Shown one piece after another: positions 44,101-53,776 of a stretch of 59,626 nt of DNA (positions are counted from its first letter, which is position 1; every line of letters starts with the position of its first letter). This DNA comes from Prevotella sp. Lineage in GTDB: Bacteria; Bacteroidota; Bacteroidia; Bacteroidales; Bacteroidaceae. A model generated the notes under the pieces. It worked only from the letters and a program-made list of their open reading frames with translations, was not told the DNA's origin and did not search any database. Both the position numbers and the translations under genes were made by a program. The stretch spans positions 1 through 59,626 of the forward strand of contig JAFUST010000084.1 in NCBI GenBank assembly GCA_017467535.1, given 5' to 3'.

Positions 44101-47100
44101 CGATATTAAGAACAACCTGCCCTCTACTACAGCCAAAGGGGCAGGAAAGTTGCTGAACAATATTGGTGATGATGACTACTACAATGGCAGCGGCGAGAAA
44201 GTGACGGCTATGGGTGATGCTGGCTATCTTCATGTGAATCTCAGCATCAACGGAAGTAATTATACAGCCGACCTTCCTATCACCGATATGAACGAGGCCG
44301 AATATGACTATACTTGGGGTAAGGTGGTGTTGCCTTTTGCCAATGAGTTCAACGGATGGACACGTGACTACTCCAAGGTTTGTACGGGATGGGAGATAAC
44401 TTCTATTACTGGAGGCACAGAAGGCATATTTGCCAACTACAATGTGAACGACCGCGACTGTACAGCCAAGGACCTCTATTCTAATAGCAACTATATCTAT
44501 GCACAAGGCGGCAACTATATCGTTCCCTATGGCGTGACGGGCATCACTATAACAGCCCACTTTGCCAATGCCTTCTATTTGAGTGATGCCTCTTATGAGA
44601 TAGGTTATAATGGTGAATTTGCGGGGGCTACGGCTAAGGGTGGTAATGTGCCGACGCTTTACCATGGCCAGCCTGTATATACCAGTCTCTCTTCACTTGT
44701 GGCTGACTTAAAGAGTGCAACAAATCCGCATGATCAGGCCATCGTCCTGGTTGGCAATTTCCACTACAACATCAAGACATTGGGAGGTTCTATTTTTAAT
44801 ACGGGCAAGGCAGTCACCATCATGAGTAGCGATGAGGATAACAACCAGGAGCCTGATTATGGCTGGTATACATGTAACACCTCGGGCCGACTGGAGGTTC
44901 CGCCCTTGCGCTTCGATTTTGTTCCCAATATCGAGATGGGTATGTCCTCTCGTGTGGGAAGTTCGCTCTATCCTGGTCTCGGTATCTGGCATACTCGCGG
45001 CTGGTTTGAGTTGACAGAGACCTGTGTCAGCAACATGACACAGTGCGAAATCAATTCTTCTGATTTCGCCAAGGCCGATGATGGGAAAGGAAACAACCGC
45101 TGGATAGCCAACAGTGGCTGTTTTGTCCAGATAGTCAGGGCAAGAGATGCTAATTGCACCAAACTGAGTTACATTCAGATTGGTGGCAACGCCTATGTCA
45201 AGGAGTTGTACCCTGGCAGCCATACTGACAATAAACTGACGAGTGCGGCTGTACCTATCATCGTGAGTGGTGGTCAGGTGGACGAGTGCTACATGACCGG
45301 CTATAATGCAAGCGCTAAGATGAGTGGCAGCATGATACGCTTCTGGGGAGGTGGCGGCAAGATTGGCAAGTTCCTGGGGGCTTATCTGGAGGAGCCTACG
45401 GCTGCCGGTCTTACTGTCAAGGTGGATCATGCGCTGATAGGACGATTCTTCGGTGGCGGTACATCGTCTGCTGCCCGTATCAAGGGCAACATCGACATCA
45501 CCATGAATAACAGTCAGGTGGATTTCTATTGTGGCGGGCCTGAGTTTGGTGATATCGGACCAGTCGAGTCAGGTCAGATTCAGCATACCACCGTGACGAC
45601 TCGTGCAACGGGCACCACCTTTGGCGAGTTCTATGGTGCAGGCTTTGGCGGAACGTCCATCACGTACAACCGAGAGGCTCAAACGAATAATCTGGATATA
45701 ACAACTCCTGATACCAAGGAATTTAACATCGCATTTACAAACTACACTAATAATCGCCTGGCATATAAAGAGAACTATGGCATAGGCAACTGCTATAAGT
45801 TTGAATACATATTCCACTCTGACGGAAAACAGGGCGTCACTCGATTCTATACAGGTTATGCCCAGTTCGATCTGGCCACTACTGGCAATGTGACGAACAC
45901 GCTGCAGCATTGCACCGTGAATGGCGATTTCTATGGTGCCGGCTGTCAGGGAAAGGTGGACGGCACTGTCACCTCTCTACTTACTGATTGTGAGGTAAAA
46001 GGCAGTGCCTATGGTGGTGGCTTTAAAGCAGAGTCGAATGAAGTGGATGTCTATCCAACGGATAAACCCACCTATGCATTCTACACCAAAGAGACGGGTA
46101 TCTTCTCGGAATTTGGCAAAGTAGATCCGGTGCAATACGAATGGCGTCAGGGCGATGCTACCACTCAAAACACCTCTTCTGGCAATATCTTGTACACGAG
46201 CAAGGATATCAATATGTCGGAACTCGGCAACGTCACGGGAACCATCAGCCTCACCATTGACGGCAAGAGCATCATAGGTACTGAAGGCAGTCCTGGCAAT
46301 ATCTATGGTGGTGGCAACGAGAGCAAGTCGCTCGGTGATACAAAAGTTACCTTGAACAACAACGACGGACACGTCTATGGCAATGTCTATGGTGGCGGCA
46401 ATCAGGCTGATGTCGGCGGCAGCGTGACTGTGAACATGAGTGCAGGCACCGTGGAAAAAGATGTCTACGGTGGCGGCGCATTGGCCAGCACGAATATTAA
46501 TAATGCCACAAACTATGGCACGGAATCAGAGACTGTCACGTCGACGACTGGCAACACGACGACCGTCAACCTGACGGGCGGCACCATCAAGGGTGATGCC
46601 TATGGCGGCGGACTGGGAAGTCTTGGTACTGATCCTGTAGCGGCGATGGTCTATGGTGATGTCAATGTGGAACTGGGCAGTGAAGACGGAACAACGGCTA
46701 CGGCTTTCCATGTTGGCCACTATTCGGATGATGGCCATACTGGAGTTGTGAAGAGTGGACGTGTGTTCGGCTGTAACAATCTGAACGGCTCGCCGAAAGG
46801 CGATGTGACGGTGACGGTATGGAGTACGGATAAAGGTAATGTCGAAAAGTCTGAAACGCCAAATAAGTCAAGCGATGATGCTACCTACCATCTGGCTGCT
46901 GTCTATGGTGGCGGTAATCTGGCTAACTATACGGCTACGGGCAAGAAGACACATGTCATAATTAATAGTTGTGAGATCCCCAGCATCGAATATGTCTATG
47001 GTGGCGGTAATGCGGCTGCCGTTCCGGAGGCCAGTGTCGACATCTATGGTGCATACGAGATTGGATACGTGTTCGGCGGTGGTAACGGTGCCGACGAATA

Positions 47101-50100
47101 TACCCTTGACAACGGTACAAGTTGGAATACCAACCCGGGTGCCAATGTCAATGGAGATGCTACCACCGTGTTACATGGCGGTACAATCCACGAAGCCTTT
47201 GGCGGAAGTAACAAGAAGGGAACCATCACTGGCAGTGTCTCTATATCTACCGAGTCCGGTTCTTGCGATTTGAGCCTCGGTAAACTCTATGGCGCTGGTA
47301 AGGAAGCCGACATCGAGGGCGACCTGATTGTGACGCTCGGCTGTATGCCCGGTGATGAAAACAAGACGGATGAGGTGTATGGCGGTGCTGAGAATGCCAA
47401 TGTGAAAGGCAACGTGGAACTGACCATCACCAGTGGCAGTTTCCGCAAGGTGTTTGGCGGAAATAACCAGAGTGGTGCCATCTTCGGACATATCAAGTTG
47501 AATATCGAGGAGACGGGCTGTAATCCTATCAAGATAGATGAACTCTATCTGGGCGGCAACCAGGCGGCCTATTCGGTATATGGTTACAAGAACACAGCCG
47601 CAGAAGGTGAAGACCCAGTATATGAAAAAAGGACCTCGAAAGACGATGGCACCGCAGTGATCTTCGGTTTCAATGATCATACAACGCCCGATGCTGAGAC
47701 TGGACAATATGCCGATCCCGAGTTAAACGTCATCTCTGCCACATACATCGGTCAGGTGTTCGGTGGCGGTTTAGGTTCGGGCGCAGCACTCTATGGCAAT
47801 CCGACGGTGGGCATCAACTTGACAACGGGTGCTTTCTACAATGATGCAGAAAAGGGTGTTCCTGCTAAAATGACCGCTTTGGGGCTTACATCTACTGATA
47901 ACCCCAATAAGTTGGGTATTATCGGCGACGTGTTTGGCGGTGGTAATGAGGCAACCGTCTATGGAAACACCACGGTGAATATCGGCACAGAAACAACCGC
48001 CACCTTGACCTCTGTTGACGATGACCCAGAGACAACAGATGTTAACGAGCAAACGCCTTCAGTCCTTGGTGCCTATATCACCGGCAGTGTCTACGGTGGC
48101 GGTAATGCTGCCGACGTGACAGGTAACACGAATGTGACGATGGCTAAGGGCTTCGTCTTTGACGGTGTCTATGGCGGTGGACTCAAAGGCTCCGTGGGAA
48201 CCTTTGCCATGACGTATCATACCGGAGAGAAAGCCCATTCTGGTTGTATAGGAATACCGGGAAATCTTACTGAAGGAACTGGAACATGTAGGGTTTCCAT
48301 CAGTGGCGGACAGGTAGGTCCTTTTGAGACGGCGATGGCCGATGGCGGTATGAAGAACAGTGGTCGCCACTTCTTGAAAACTGGTGAGGAAGGTCCCGTT
48401 GACTACGGCTTCGTGTTTGGTGCAGGTCGTGGTGAGACCGTTGGTCCCGGCAATCCTGATGCTGACTACTATGCTTATGTTGGTAATACGGAGGTAACCA
48501 TCAGCGGTACGGCCCTTGTCATGGCTTCCGTCTATGGCGGTGGTGAGAACGGTCGTGTGCGTGGCAATACCAAGGTAAATATTCAAGGTGGCCAGATTGG
48601 TTGCGGTGTAGGACAGACGGCAGCATACGCTGATGATGCATTCACATTCATCAATCCTTTAGAAAACGAGGTTACTGGAACGAATGCCCTCTCCGAATGT
48701 TCGAGTTGGGATTATGGAATAGATACCGATGAAGACGATAAAGACGACACATGGTTGCCTTACGATCCTTATGCAGACAACACAGTAACCGATGCCAGCA
48801 AGACCGGTTCCGATGGTCATACCTATTATGGTAATGTGTTTGGTGGTGGTTCTGGCTACTATCCTTATGCGAAGGGACAGTGGCTTCGCTCCGCGGGCTT
48901 GGTGGAAGGAAACACCGAGGTGGAGATTACCGGTGGTCATGTCCTGACGGCCGTCTATGGCGGTAATGAGTTGACGGATGTGAGAGGCACTTGTAAGGTG
49001 AAGATCTCAGGTGGTACGGTGGGTGTACCCCGTACTTTGCAGACCATTTTGGGGCACCCCGTCACCTGTTCTGTCTATGGTGCTGGTAAGGGTGACGAGC
49101 GTACCGCCTTTAACAAGTGGACCAATGTCGGTAACGTGGAAGTAGAAATTAGCGGCGGTATCATCTATGGCTCCGTCTTTGGCGGCGGTGAGGATGGTCA
49201 CGTACTTGGTAATGTTGATATGACCATCAAGGAGGGTGCCGTGATTGGCACCTGGGGCACCAGTTTCGTTGATGGTAACGTGTTCGGTGGTGGTCGCGGC
49301 TTCGGCGGCACGGCCTACACGGCAGGAAACGTGGCTGGTAGCATCTCGCTGAACATCGAGGGCGGCAACATCCTGGGTTCTGTCTACGGCGGTGGCCGAC
49401 TGGGCTCTGTGGGCTATGGCCTCTTCGATACAGGCGAAACGGGCTATGGCCAGATGCGCGCAGACGATGACACCGAAAGTGGATTCAACACCAGTGGATA
49501 CTTTACGAAGGGTCGTGGTCACGTTGACATCACTATCACTGGCGGCACCATCGGCAACCGTTATGAGTATGTCTACAATCCTTCGGCCGATGTTAAGAGC
49601 AGCACCATGCCGCTGACAGAGTTCGACGGCAACAACCATCTGACCCACACCAAGGGCGGCAATGTCTTTGTCGGTGGCATGGGACGACGTACCAAGCAGG
49701 ACGGCGTGACTGCTATTGATATAGAAGACGACGGTATCGACTGGAAGAGTTTGGGTGCTGTCAAGAGTACCAAACTGACCATCAGTGGTGGTACGATTAA
49801 GAGTAATGTCTACGGTGGCGGTGAGTTAGGAGCCGTGGTGGGTAGCCATACTACCGGCAGCAAAGCCTGGGGTACGGAGATTTCTATTACTGGCGGCACC
49901 ATTGGTTCAGAGATTAAAGACGGAGAAACGCTGAAATACACCTTTGGCTCTGTCTACGGTGGTGGCATGGGACTCGTCTATACGATGGGGACAGGAGAAA
50001 CAACAACGTACATCCAAGAGGGTGGTAACGTGGAAAGCAACACGAAAGTTGCCATGAGCGGTAGCAGTACCAAGATCCGCGCCAGTGTGCTTGGCGGCGG

Positions 50101-53100
50101 TGAGTTGGCTCAGGTTGGCGGAAATTCTGATGTCACAATCAGCGGCGGAGAAGTCGGCCACGCAGGCATCACCGCGGGCGGTGCCGAGATTGGAAATGTC
50201 TATGGTGCAGGCAAGGGCCATCTGAATGTCAGTACGGCAGGTCGCATCTGTGGAAATGCCGATGTGACTGTCACTGGTGGTCATATATACCATAATATAT
50301 ATGGTGGCGGTGCTTACGGTACAGTGGGAACATTCACGTATGGTGGAAATTACAACACGCCCAGTGCACTCACTTCTGGTGGTACGGCTACGGTCACCAT
50401 TACGGGCGGTACCATCGGCACTGATGGTCACGACAACGGCATGGTGTTCGGCTCGTCGCGTGGTGATGTGACTGCGGCTCAAGATGGACAAGATCCTAAT
50501 AATAAACTGGCCTGGGTCTACGATGCCAATGTCACCATCGGCACTTCCGGCTCTTCGTCGGGGCCGCAAATCAATGGCTCTGTCTATGGCAGCGGTGAGA
50601 ATGGCCATACGTATCACGATACTGATGTTAAGGTGTATAGCGGAACCGTCGGCATGACCAGCGGGAACTATGAGAACCGTGGCAATGTCTATGGTGGCGG
50701 CTGCGGTACTGATACCTACGACGTGACGACGGGCACGGGCACTGATGCCGTGACCAAGACCTACTACAACCGGCTGGCAGGCATCGTGCTGGGCGATACC
50801 CGGGTGACGGTGGCCGGCGGCCACGTGGTGCGCAATGTCTATGGCGGCGGTGCCATGGGATCTGTGGGCGTGTTTGAGCGTGAATCGAGCAACGATGCCA
50901 ATATGCCGGGCGAAATCACTGGCCTTACTTCAGGCGGCAAATGCACTGTCACCATCAACGGCGGACAGATAGGCCCCGACAACATGACGATGCCTACGTT
51001 TGCCGGTATGGTGTTCGGCGCAGGCCGTGGTGAGGCGCGCGACACGCTGGTCTATCCTAACTTGCCGCGAGTGATCTACGTCAACGATACCGAAGTGAAT
51101 ATCAATGCTGGTGCTCAGATTAAAGGTTCCGTCTATGGCGGCAGCGAGAGTGGCCACGTGCTGGGTGATACCCATGTGACGGTGAACGGTGGAACGATAG
51201 GCAATGGCAACTCTGAGACTGGCACACCTTGTGCACACTGGAATTATGAGTTGGACGGATTGGCTTATGATAAGTACGCAAAAACGCTTGTGAGTGGTGA
51301 CTGGAAATATGAGAACGGTTCATCTACCGAGGGCGGTGCCACGACGGCCACCGACGGCCACACGTTCTATGGCAATGTGTTTGGTGGCGGTTCGGGCTAC
51401 ACGCCGTATGCTCCAGGTAAGTGGGTTCGTTCGGCAGGTGTCGTTCGGGGCAACACCTTGGTAGAAATCAAGGACGGCAAAGTTCTGAGCAATGTCTATG
51501 GTGGTAACGAGTGTACCGACGTGTGGGGTAGTTGTACTGTTAACATGGAGGATGGCACCATAGGTGTGCCTCGCCGTGCCGACGATGTTGCCGCACTGCC
51601 AACCATCGGTCATCTCTATGGAGGCGGTAAGGGCGACAAGCGCGTGCTCTTCAATACTTGGACCAACGTGGCCAGCACCAGCGTCAATGTGACGGGTGGC
51701 ACGATTTATGGCTCCGTCTATGGCGGCGGTGAGGATGGTCACGTGCTGGGCAATGCCGAGACGACCATCGAAGCGGCTTCGGGCAAGACCATTGTTATCG
51801 GTAACAACTATACCTCTAACGATGCTTCCCGCTGGGACGGCAATGTCTTCGGCGGTGGACAGGGATCGGCCTCGGCACTCACGGCTGGTGTCGTGGCAGG
51901 CAACGTCACGCTGAACGTGAAGAGTGGCGACATCAAGGGATCCGTCTATGGCGGTGGTCGTATGGCTTCGGTAGGCACTTACTTTACTGACCCAACAGCG
52001 ACCAATTACGGAAAACTGCATACAGATGACACAGATAAACACGGTAACATCACCGTCAACCTGACGGGTGGCACCATTGCCCGACACGTCTTCGGCGGCG
52101 GTATGGGTACGACGGACACCAAGTACGACACCGCAACCCACACCTGTGATGATCTGGGCATCTCGCGAAACACCACGGTCAAACTGAACCAGGGAGTTAG
52201 TATTGCTGAAGGAAAAGGCTGCATCGTGGGTGGCAACATTTTCGGTTGCAACAATACGAATGCTTCGCCCAAGTACACGGCAACTGTCAATATCTATGGC
52301 ACGCAGAACAATAGTAAGACCAAGACAAAAGGTTCTTACGACATTTCTGCCGTCTATGGCGGCGGCAACTTGGCGGCTTTTGTGCCTGATACGAATACGG
52401 GCACAATCCACGTCAACATCTACGGCTGCGACTACACGAGCATCCAGCAGGTCTATGGCGGCGGCAATGCGGCCTCTACACCGTCCACCCATGTCGATGT
52501 TTATGAAACCTACGAGATAGACGAGGTGTTCGGTGGCGGTAACGGTAAGGACAACATCGTGCCAGAAGGTGAAACCGTCGAATGGCCTAATCCGGGTGCC
52601 AATGTGGGCTATCTGAACTATAGCGAGTATGTAGGCACAGGAGACGATAGGGTGGTTCGCGACAAGGCCGACGCTGCTACTAAGGATTTACGTTTGGCAA
52701 GCAACTATGTCTACGGCTCTGGCGATGCCAACGTGACCATCCACGGCGGTACGGTGCACCGCGTGTATGGCGGCTCGAACACGAAGGGTAATGTGCGCAT
52801 CTCGGCTGTGACGATGCTGGAAGACGTGACGGGCTGTGAGTTCCATGTTGACGAGGCTTACGGTGGTGGCAAGAGCGCCCCGATGGATGCCACGTCGCGA
52901 CTGGACATGGCCTGCATACCGGGTCTGAAGACGGCCTACGGCGGTGCTATGGATGCCGAGATTGAGGGCGACGTGGAACTGACCATCACCAACGGCACCT
53001 ACGACCGCGTGTTTGGCGGCAATAACGTCAGCGGATTCATCAAGGGCAAGATTACGGTGAACATCGAGGAGACGGGCTGTAAGCCCCTCATCATCGGCCA

Positions 53101-53701
53101 ACTCTACGGTGGTGGCAACCAGGCTCCCTATCGTCCCACAACAGCCGATGGCATAGCCAATGGCATCAATGTGAATGTCCGCTCGTTCACCAGCATCGGC
53201 GACATCTATGGCGGCGGCTACGGCTCAACGGCCAAGGTGACCGGCGATACCCACGTGAACATCAATGTGAGCAAAGGCCGGTATGCGGCTGGAACCTACG
53301 AGTACAGCGTCGTAGAGAATAACCAGACCGTCACGAAGCATATCAACGACTACACTGGCAATAAGACCATAGAGTATAAGGAAGGTGATGAAACCAAGAC
53401 CGTCGATGTCTACTTGCCTCCCTTCACGGCCAACCATATTGGTGCCATCAACAACGTGTTCGGCGGCGGCAATGCGGCGGAAGTGGATGGCAGTACGAAC
53501 GTCAACATCGGTACGCTGTCGTCGCAGGTGTTTGTGACGCCCAAGACAAAAACCGTATCCGGCAGCGAAGTGGATACTACTGACGAGGAACGAACGAAGG
53601 CCGTTGAGGGCGTCGATATCCGCGCCAATGTCTATGGTGGCGGTAATCAGGCCAAAGTGACAGGCGATACCAACGTCGTTATCGGAAAGAGAGCAGAATG
53701 A
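41123..53701 (+). CDS. Giant secreted repeat protein 2 with CHB_HEX_C, GLUG-like and YGGG repeat regions
   Basis: 4,192 residues. A signal peptide (KLRLLAVLFLLMAGVSGVWG, cleaved near 39) leads to DYSGVYYIAGPG, a ricin-like segment. Around 240-395 and 540-700 are four chitobiase/hexosaminidase C-terminal-type domains (YYTINGSNPTTES, FKYTTDGTEPSADNGTEY, IRYTIDGTDPSATVGTEY). About 725-880 is GLUG-like (DCVGGLVGRIASGSKVRVVN). From about 1,440 to the end I count some 62 VYGGGN/VFGGGN-type units, with longer blocks duplicated. No sorting domain is visible: it ends in a repeat (VYGGGNQAKVTGDTNVVIGKR) with the stop inside a terminator hairpin. It is probably a surface adhesin or pilus-associated fibre. 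It starts 8 nt after giant protein 1; the first 3.6 kb is AT-richer than the repeat region. Confidence 0.85.
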   Translation: MTQDMTNKYSRDINIQSAGTKLRLLAVLFLLMAGVSGVWGQDYSGVYYIAGPGYKEANPTTNYYLCPTEEWYYYQSSSPYYTSTDNGMPFMTTYQCRNDAYDSKKAVWIIEKHASEEYYYIKHAVDGKYLTFNVAMGNNSNAGRMRLHLEASPSDMNDALFGITKDATNSYFIISTKKSGADNVNRKYVNVSDGNKNKLVADGKNDGPDKINVGGIIGLWTESGDGNSKWYLEKWDPTYPIIDITSTGKLQFHYAEGATVYYTINGSNPTTESDQYTDPIAITKDNFPYGPTYTIKAIANKEDAFSDVTTGTLDRSLVAPEIELTESEGTATVTISSSQDGVSFKYTTDGTEPSADNGTEYSIPFTVDISSEMVTVKAVAVATTYISPVEEVVAGAPDVSGLWYIQSNKATTNYLYPSTEKNAGGELYVTTAKNQTLSAVWKLEKRPGGYYYIIHYSDNTYLTADPSSSTNSLYLTAAESENALFRINLSGDQKIIKPKKANNAGNDFIFYYDADPLGLGASTADESKWNLVDIPSAPSKPTNNDILVTMSNQLGDIRYTMNIGSDPSDPTSSSTNYSGPFYIKYGPEYHFSLISIYKDKENALHTSKTVTKGTIRVPVAKPQITYTYNVAEEKYEVTLSNGQIDVPIRYTIDGTDPSATVGTEYTGSFSLPVSSSHTIKAIAYNTVDGTTYSSDVTTETLSMLTVTQVHSYSDISDLAGFYVLASDFTATGTRPSGTFTGMLDGQYNTISLSAPLFDQIDGATIKNLKIEISGNISGDDVGAICNVATGASRIYNCGVLSGSVSGTDCVGGLVGRIASGSKVRVVNCYNYADVSGGVYAAGIVGKNEGTVGDVRIALCMMYGKVSDATNISPVYGGNHTSNVQNFTEYNYYLYSNEKDADGQRIVRIPYTAYNDQLAIDKEEYLTRFPFYRHILNTHRELAALFLFGASESTSARDISPAQVDEIGHWALQKGVATYPIVEKWEENTKKTVDDIKNNLPSTTAKGAGKLLNNIGDDDYYNGSGEKVTAMGDAGYLHVNLSINGSNYTADLPITDMNEAEYDYTWGKVVLPFANEFNGWTRDYSKVCTGWEITSITGGTEGIFANYNVNDRDCTAKDLYSNSNYIYAQGGNYIVPYGVTGITITAHFANAFYLSDASYEIGYNGEFAGATAKGGNVPTLYHGQPVYTSLSSLVADLKSATNPHDQAIVLVGNFHYNIKTLGGSIFNTGKAVTIMSSDEDNNQEPDYGWYTCNTSGRLEVPPLRFDFVPNIEMGMSSRVGSSLYPGLGIWHTRGWFELTETCVSNMTQCEINSSDFAKADDGKGNNRWIANSGCFVQIVRARDANCTKLSYIQIGGNAYVKELYPGSHTDNKLTSAAVPIIVSGGQVDECYMTGYNASAKMSGSMIRFWGGGGKIGKFLGAYLEEPTAAGLTVKVDHALIGRFFGGGTSSAARIKGNIDITMNNSQVDFYCGGPEFGDIGPVESGQIQHTTVTTRATGTTFGEFYGAGFGGTSITYNREAQTNNLDITTPDTKEFNIAFTNYTNNRLAYKENYGIGNCYKFEYIFHSDGKQGVTRFYTGYAQFDLATTGNVTNTLQHCTVNGDFYGAGCQGKVDGTVTSLLTDCEVKGSAYGGGFKAESNEVDVYPTDKPTYAFYTKETGIFSEFGKVDPVQYEWRQGDATTQNTSSGNILYTSKDINMSELGNVTGTISLTIDGKSIIGTEGSPGNIYGGGNESKSLGDTKVTLNNNDGHVYGNVYGGGNQADVGGSVTVNMSAGTVEKDVYGGGALASTNINNATNYGTESETVTSTTGNTTTVNLTGGTIKGDAYGGGLGSLGTDPVAAMVYGDVNVELGSEDGTTATAFHVGHYSDDGHTGVVKSGRVFGCNNLNGSPKGDVTVTVWSTDKGNVEKSETPNKSSDDATYHLAAVYGGGNLANYTATGKKTHVIINSCEIPSIEYVYGGGNAAAVPEASVDIYGAYEIGYVFGGGNGADEYTLDNGTSWNTNPGANVNGDATTVLHGGTIHEAFGGSNKKGTITGSVSISTESGSCDLSLGKLYGAGKEADIEGDLIVTLGCMPGDENKTDEVYGGAENANVKGNVELTITSGSFRKVFGGNNQSGAIFGHIKLNIEETGCNPIKIDELYLGGNQAAYSVYGYKNTAAEGEDPVYEKRTSKDDGTAVIFGFNDHTTPDAETGQYADPELNVISATYIGQVFGGGLGSGAALYGNPTVGINLTTGAFYNDAEKGVPAKMTALGLTSTDNPNKLGIIGDVFGGGNEATVYGNTTVNIGTETTATLTSVDDDPETTDVNEQTPSVLGAYITGSVYGGGNAADVTGNTNVTMAKGFVFDGVYGGGLKGSVGTFAMTYHTGEKAHSGCIGIPGNLTEGTGTCRVSISGGQVGPFETAMADGGMKNSGRHFLKTGEEGPVDYGFVFGAGRGETVGPGNPDADYYAYVGNTEVTISGTALVMASVYGGGENGRVRGNTKVNIQGGQIGCGVGQTAAYADDAFTFINPLENEVTGTNALSECSSWDYGIDTDEDDKDDTWLPYDPYADNTVTDASKTGSDGHTYYGNVFGGGSGYYPYAKGQWLRSAGLVEGNTEVEITGGHVLTAVYGGNELTDVRGTCKVKISGGTVGVPRTLQTILGHPVTCSVYGAGKGDERTAFNKWTNVGNVEVEISGGIIYGSVFGGGEDGHVLGNVDMTIKEGAVIGTWGTSFVDGNVFGGGRGFGGTAYTAGNVAGSISLNIEGGNILGSVYGGGRLGSVGYGLFDTGETGYGQMRADDDTESGFNTSGYFTKGRGHVDITITGGTIGNRYEYVYNPSADVKSSTMPLTEFDGNNHLTHTKGGNVFVGGMGRRTKQDGVTAIDIEDDGIDWKSLGAVKSTKLTISGGTIKSNVYGGGELGAVVGSHTTGSKAWGTEISITGGTIGSEIKDGETLKYTFGSVYGGGMGLVYTMGTGETTTYIQEGGNVESNTKVAMSGSSTKIRASVLGGGELAQVGGNSDVTISGGEVGHAGITAGGAEIGNVYGAGKGHLNVSTAGRICGNADVTVTGGHIYHNIYGGGAYGTVGTFTYGGNYNTPSALTSGGTATVTITGGTIGTDGHDNGMVFGSSRGDVTAAQDGQDPNNKLAWVYDANVTIGTSGSSSGPQINGSVYGSGENGHTYHDTDVKVYSGTVGMTSGNYENRGNVYGGGCGTDTYDVTTGTGTDAVTKTYYNRLAGIVLGDTRVTVAGGHVVRNVYGGGAMGSVGVFERESSNDANMPGEITGLTSGGKCTVTINGGQIGPDNMTMPTFAGMVFGAGRGEARDTLVYPNLPRVIYVNDTEVNINAGAQIKGSVYGGSESGHVLGDTHVTVNGGTIGNGNSETGTPCAHWNYELDGLAYDKYAKTLVSGDWKYENGSSTEGGATTATDGHTFYGNVFGGGSGYTPYAPGKWVRSAGVVRGNTLVEIKDGKVLSNVYGGNECTDVWGSCTVNMEDGTIGVPRRADDVAALPTIGHLYGGGKGDKRVLFNTWTNVASTSVNVTGGTIYGSVYGGGEDGHVLGNAETTIEAASGKTIVIGNNYTSNDASRWDGNVFGGGQGSASALTAGVVAGNVTLNVKSGDIKGSVYGGGRMASVGTYFTDPTATNYGKLHTDDTDKHGNITVNLTGGTIARHVFGGGMGTTDTKYDTATHTCDDLGISRNTTVKLNQGVSIAEGKGCIVGGNIFGCNNTNASPKYTATVNIYGTQNNSKTKTKGSYDISAVYGGGNLAAFVPDTNTGTIHVNIYGCDYTSIQQVYGGGNAASTPSTHVDVYETYEIDEVFGGGNGKDNIVPEGETVEWPNPGANVGYLNYSEYVGTGDDRVVRDKADAATKDLRLASNYVYGSGDANVTIHGGTVHRVYGGSNTKGNVRISAVTMLEDVTGCEFHVDEAYGGGKSAPMDATSRLDMACIPGLKTAYGGAMDAEIEGDVELTITNGTYDRVFGGNNVSGFIKGKITVNIEETGCKPLIIGQLYGGGNQAPYRPTTADGIANGINVNVRSFTSIGDIYGGGYGSTAKVTGDTHVNINVSKGRYAAGTYEYSVVENNQTVTKHINDYTGNKTIEYKEGDETKTVDVYLPPFTANHIGAINNVFGGGNAAEVDGSTNVNIGTLSSQVFVTPKTKTVSGSEVDTTDEERTKAVEGVDIRANVYGGGNQAKVTGDTNVVIGKRAE

Positions 53702-53720
53702 GCATTTCTGCTCTCTTTCC
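53684..53720 (+). terminator. Terminator of the fimbrial operon, overlapping the last codons
   Basis: A perfect 15-bp stem (GGAAAGAGAGCAGAA at 53684-53698 with 53706-53720) and a 7-nt loop containing the TGA stop (53699-53701). T-richness after the stem is modest. Confidence 0.75.
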
Positions 53721-53751
53721 TTGGTCAATTCGCAAAAACTTCGTAACTTTG
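53720..53751 (+). promoter_or_regulatory. Promoter of pyrKD with flanking 9-bp dyad
   Basis: CTTG at 53720-53723, 20 nt, TAACTTTG at 53744-53751. TCAATTCGC at 53725-53733 and its exact complement at 53755-53763 bracket the -7 region, a possible operator. The start codon follows at 53777. Confidence 0.6.
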
Positions 53752-53776
53752 TCGGCGAATTGATCAATTACGTTTT

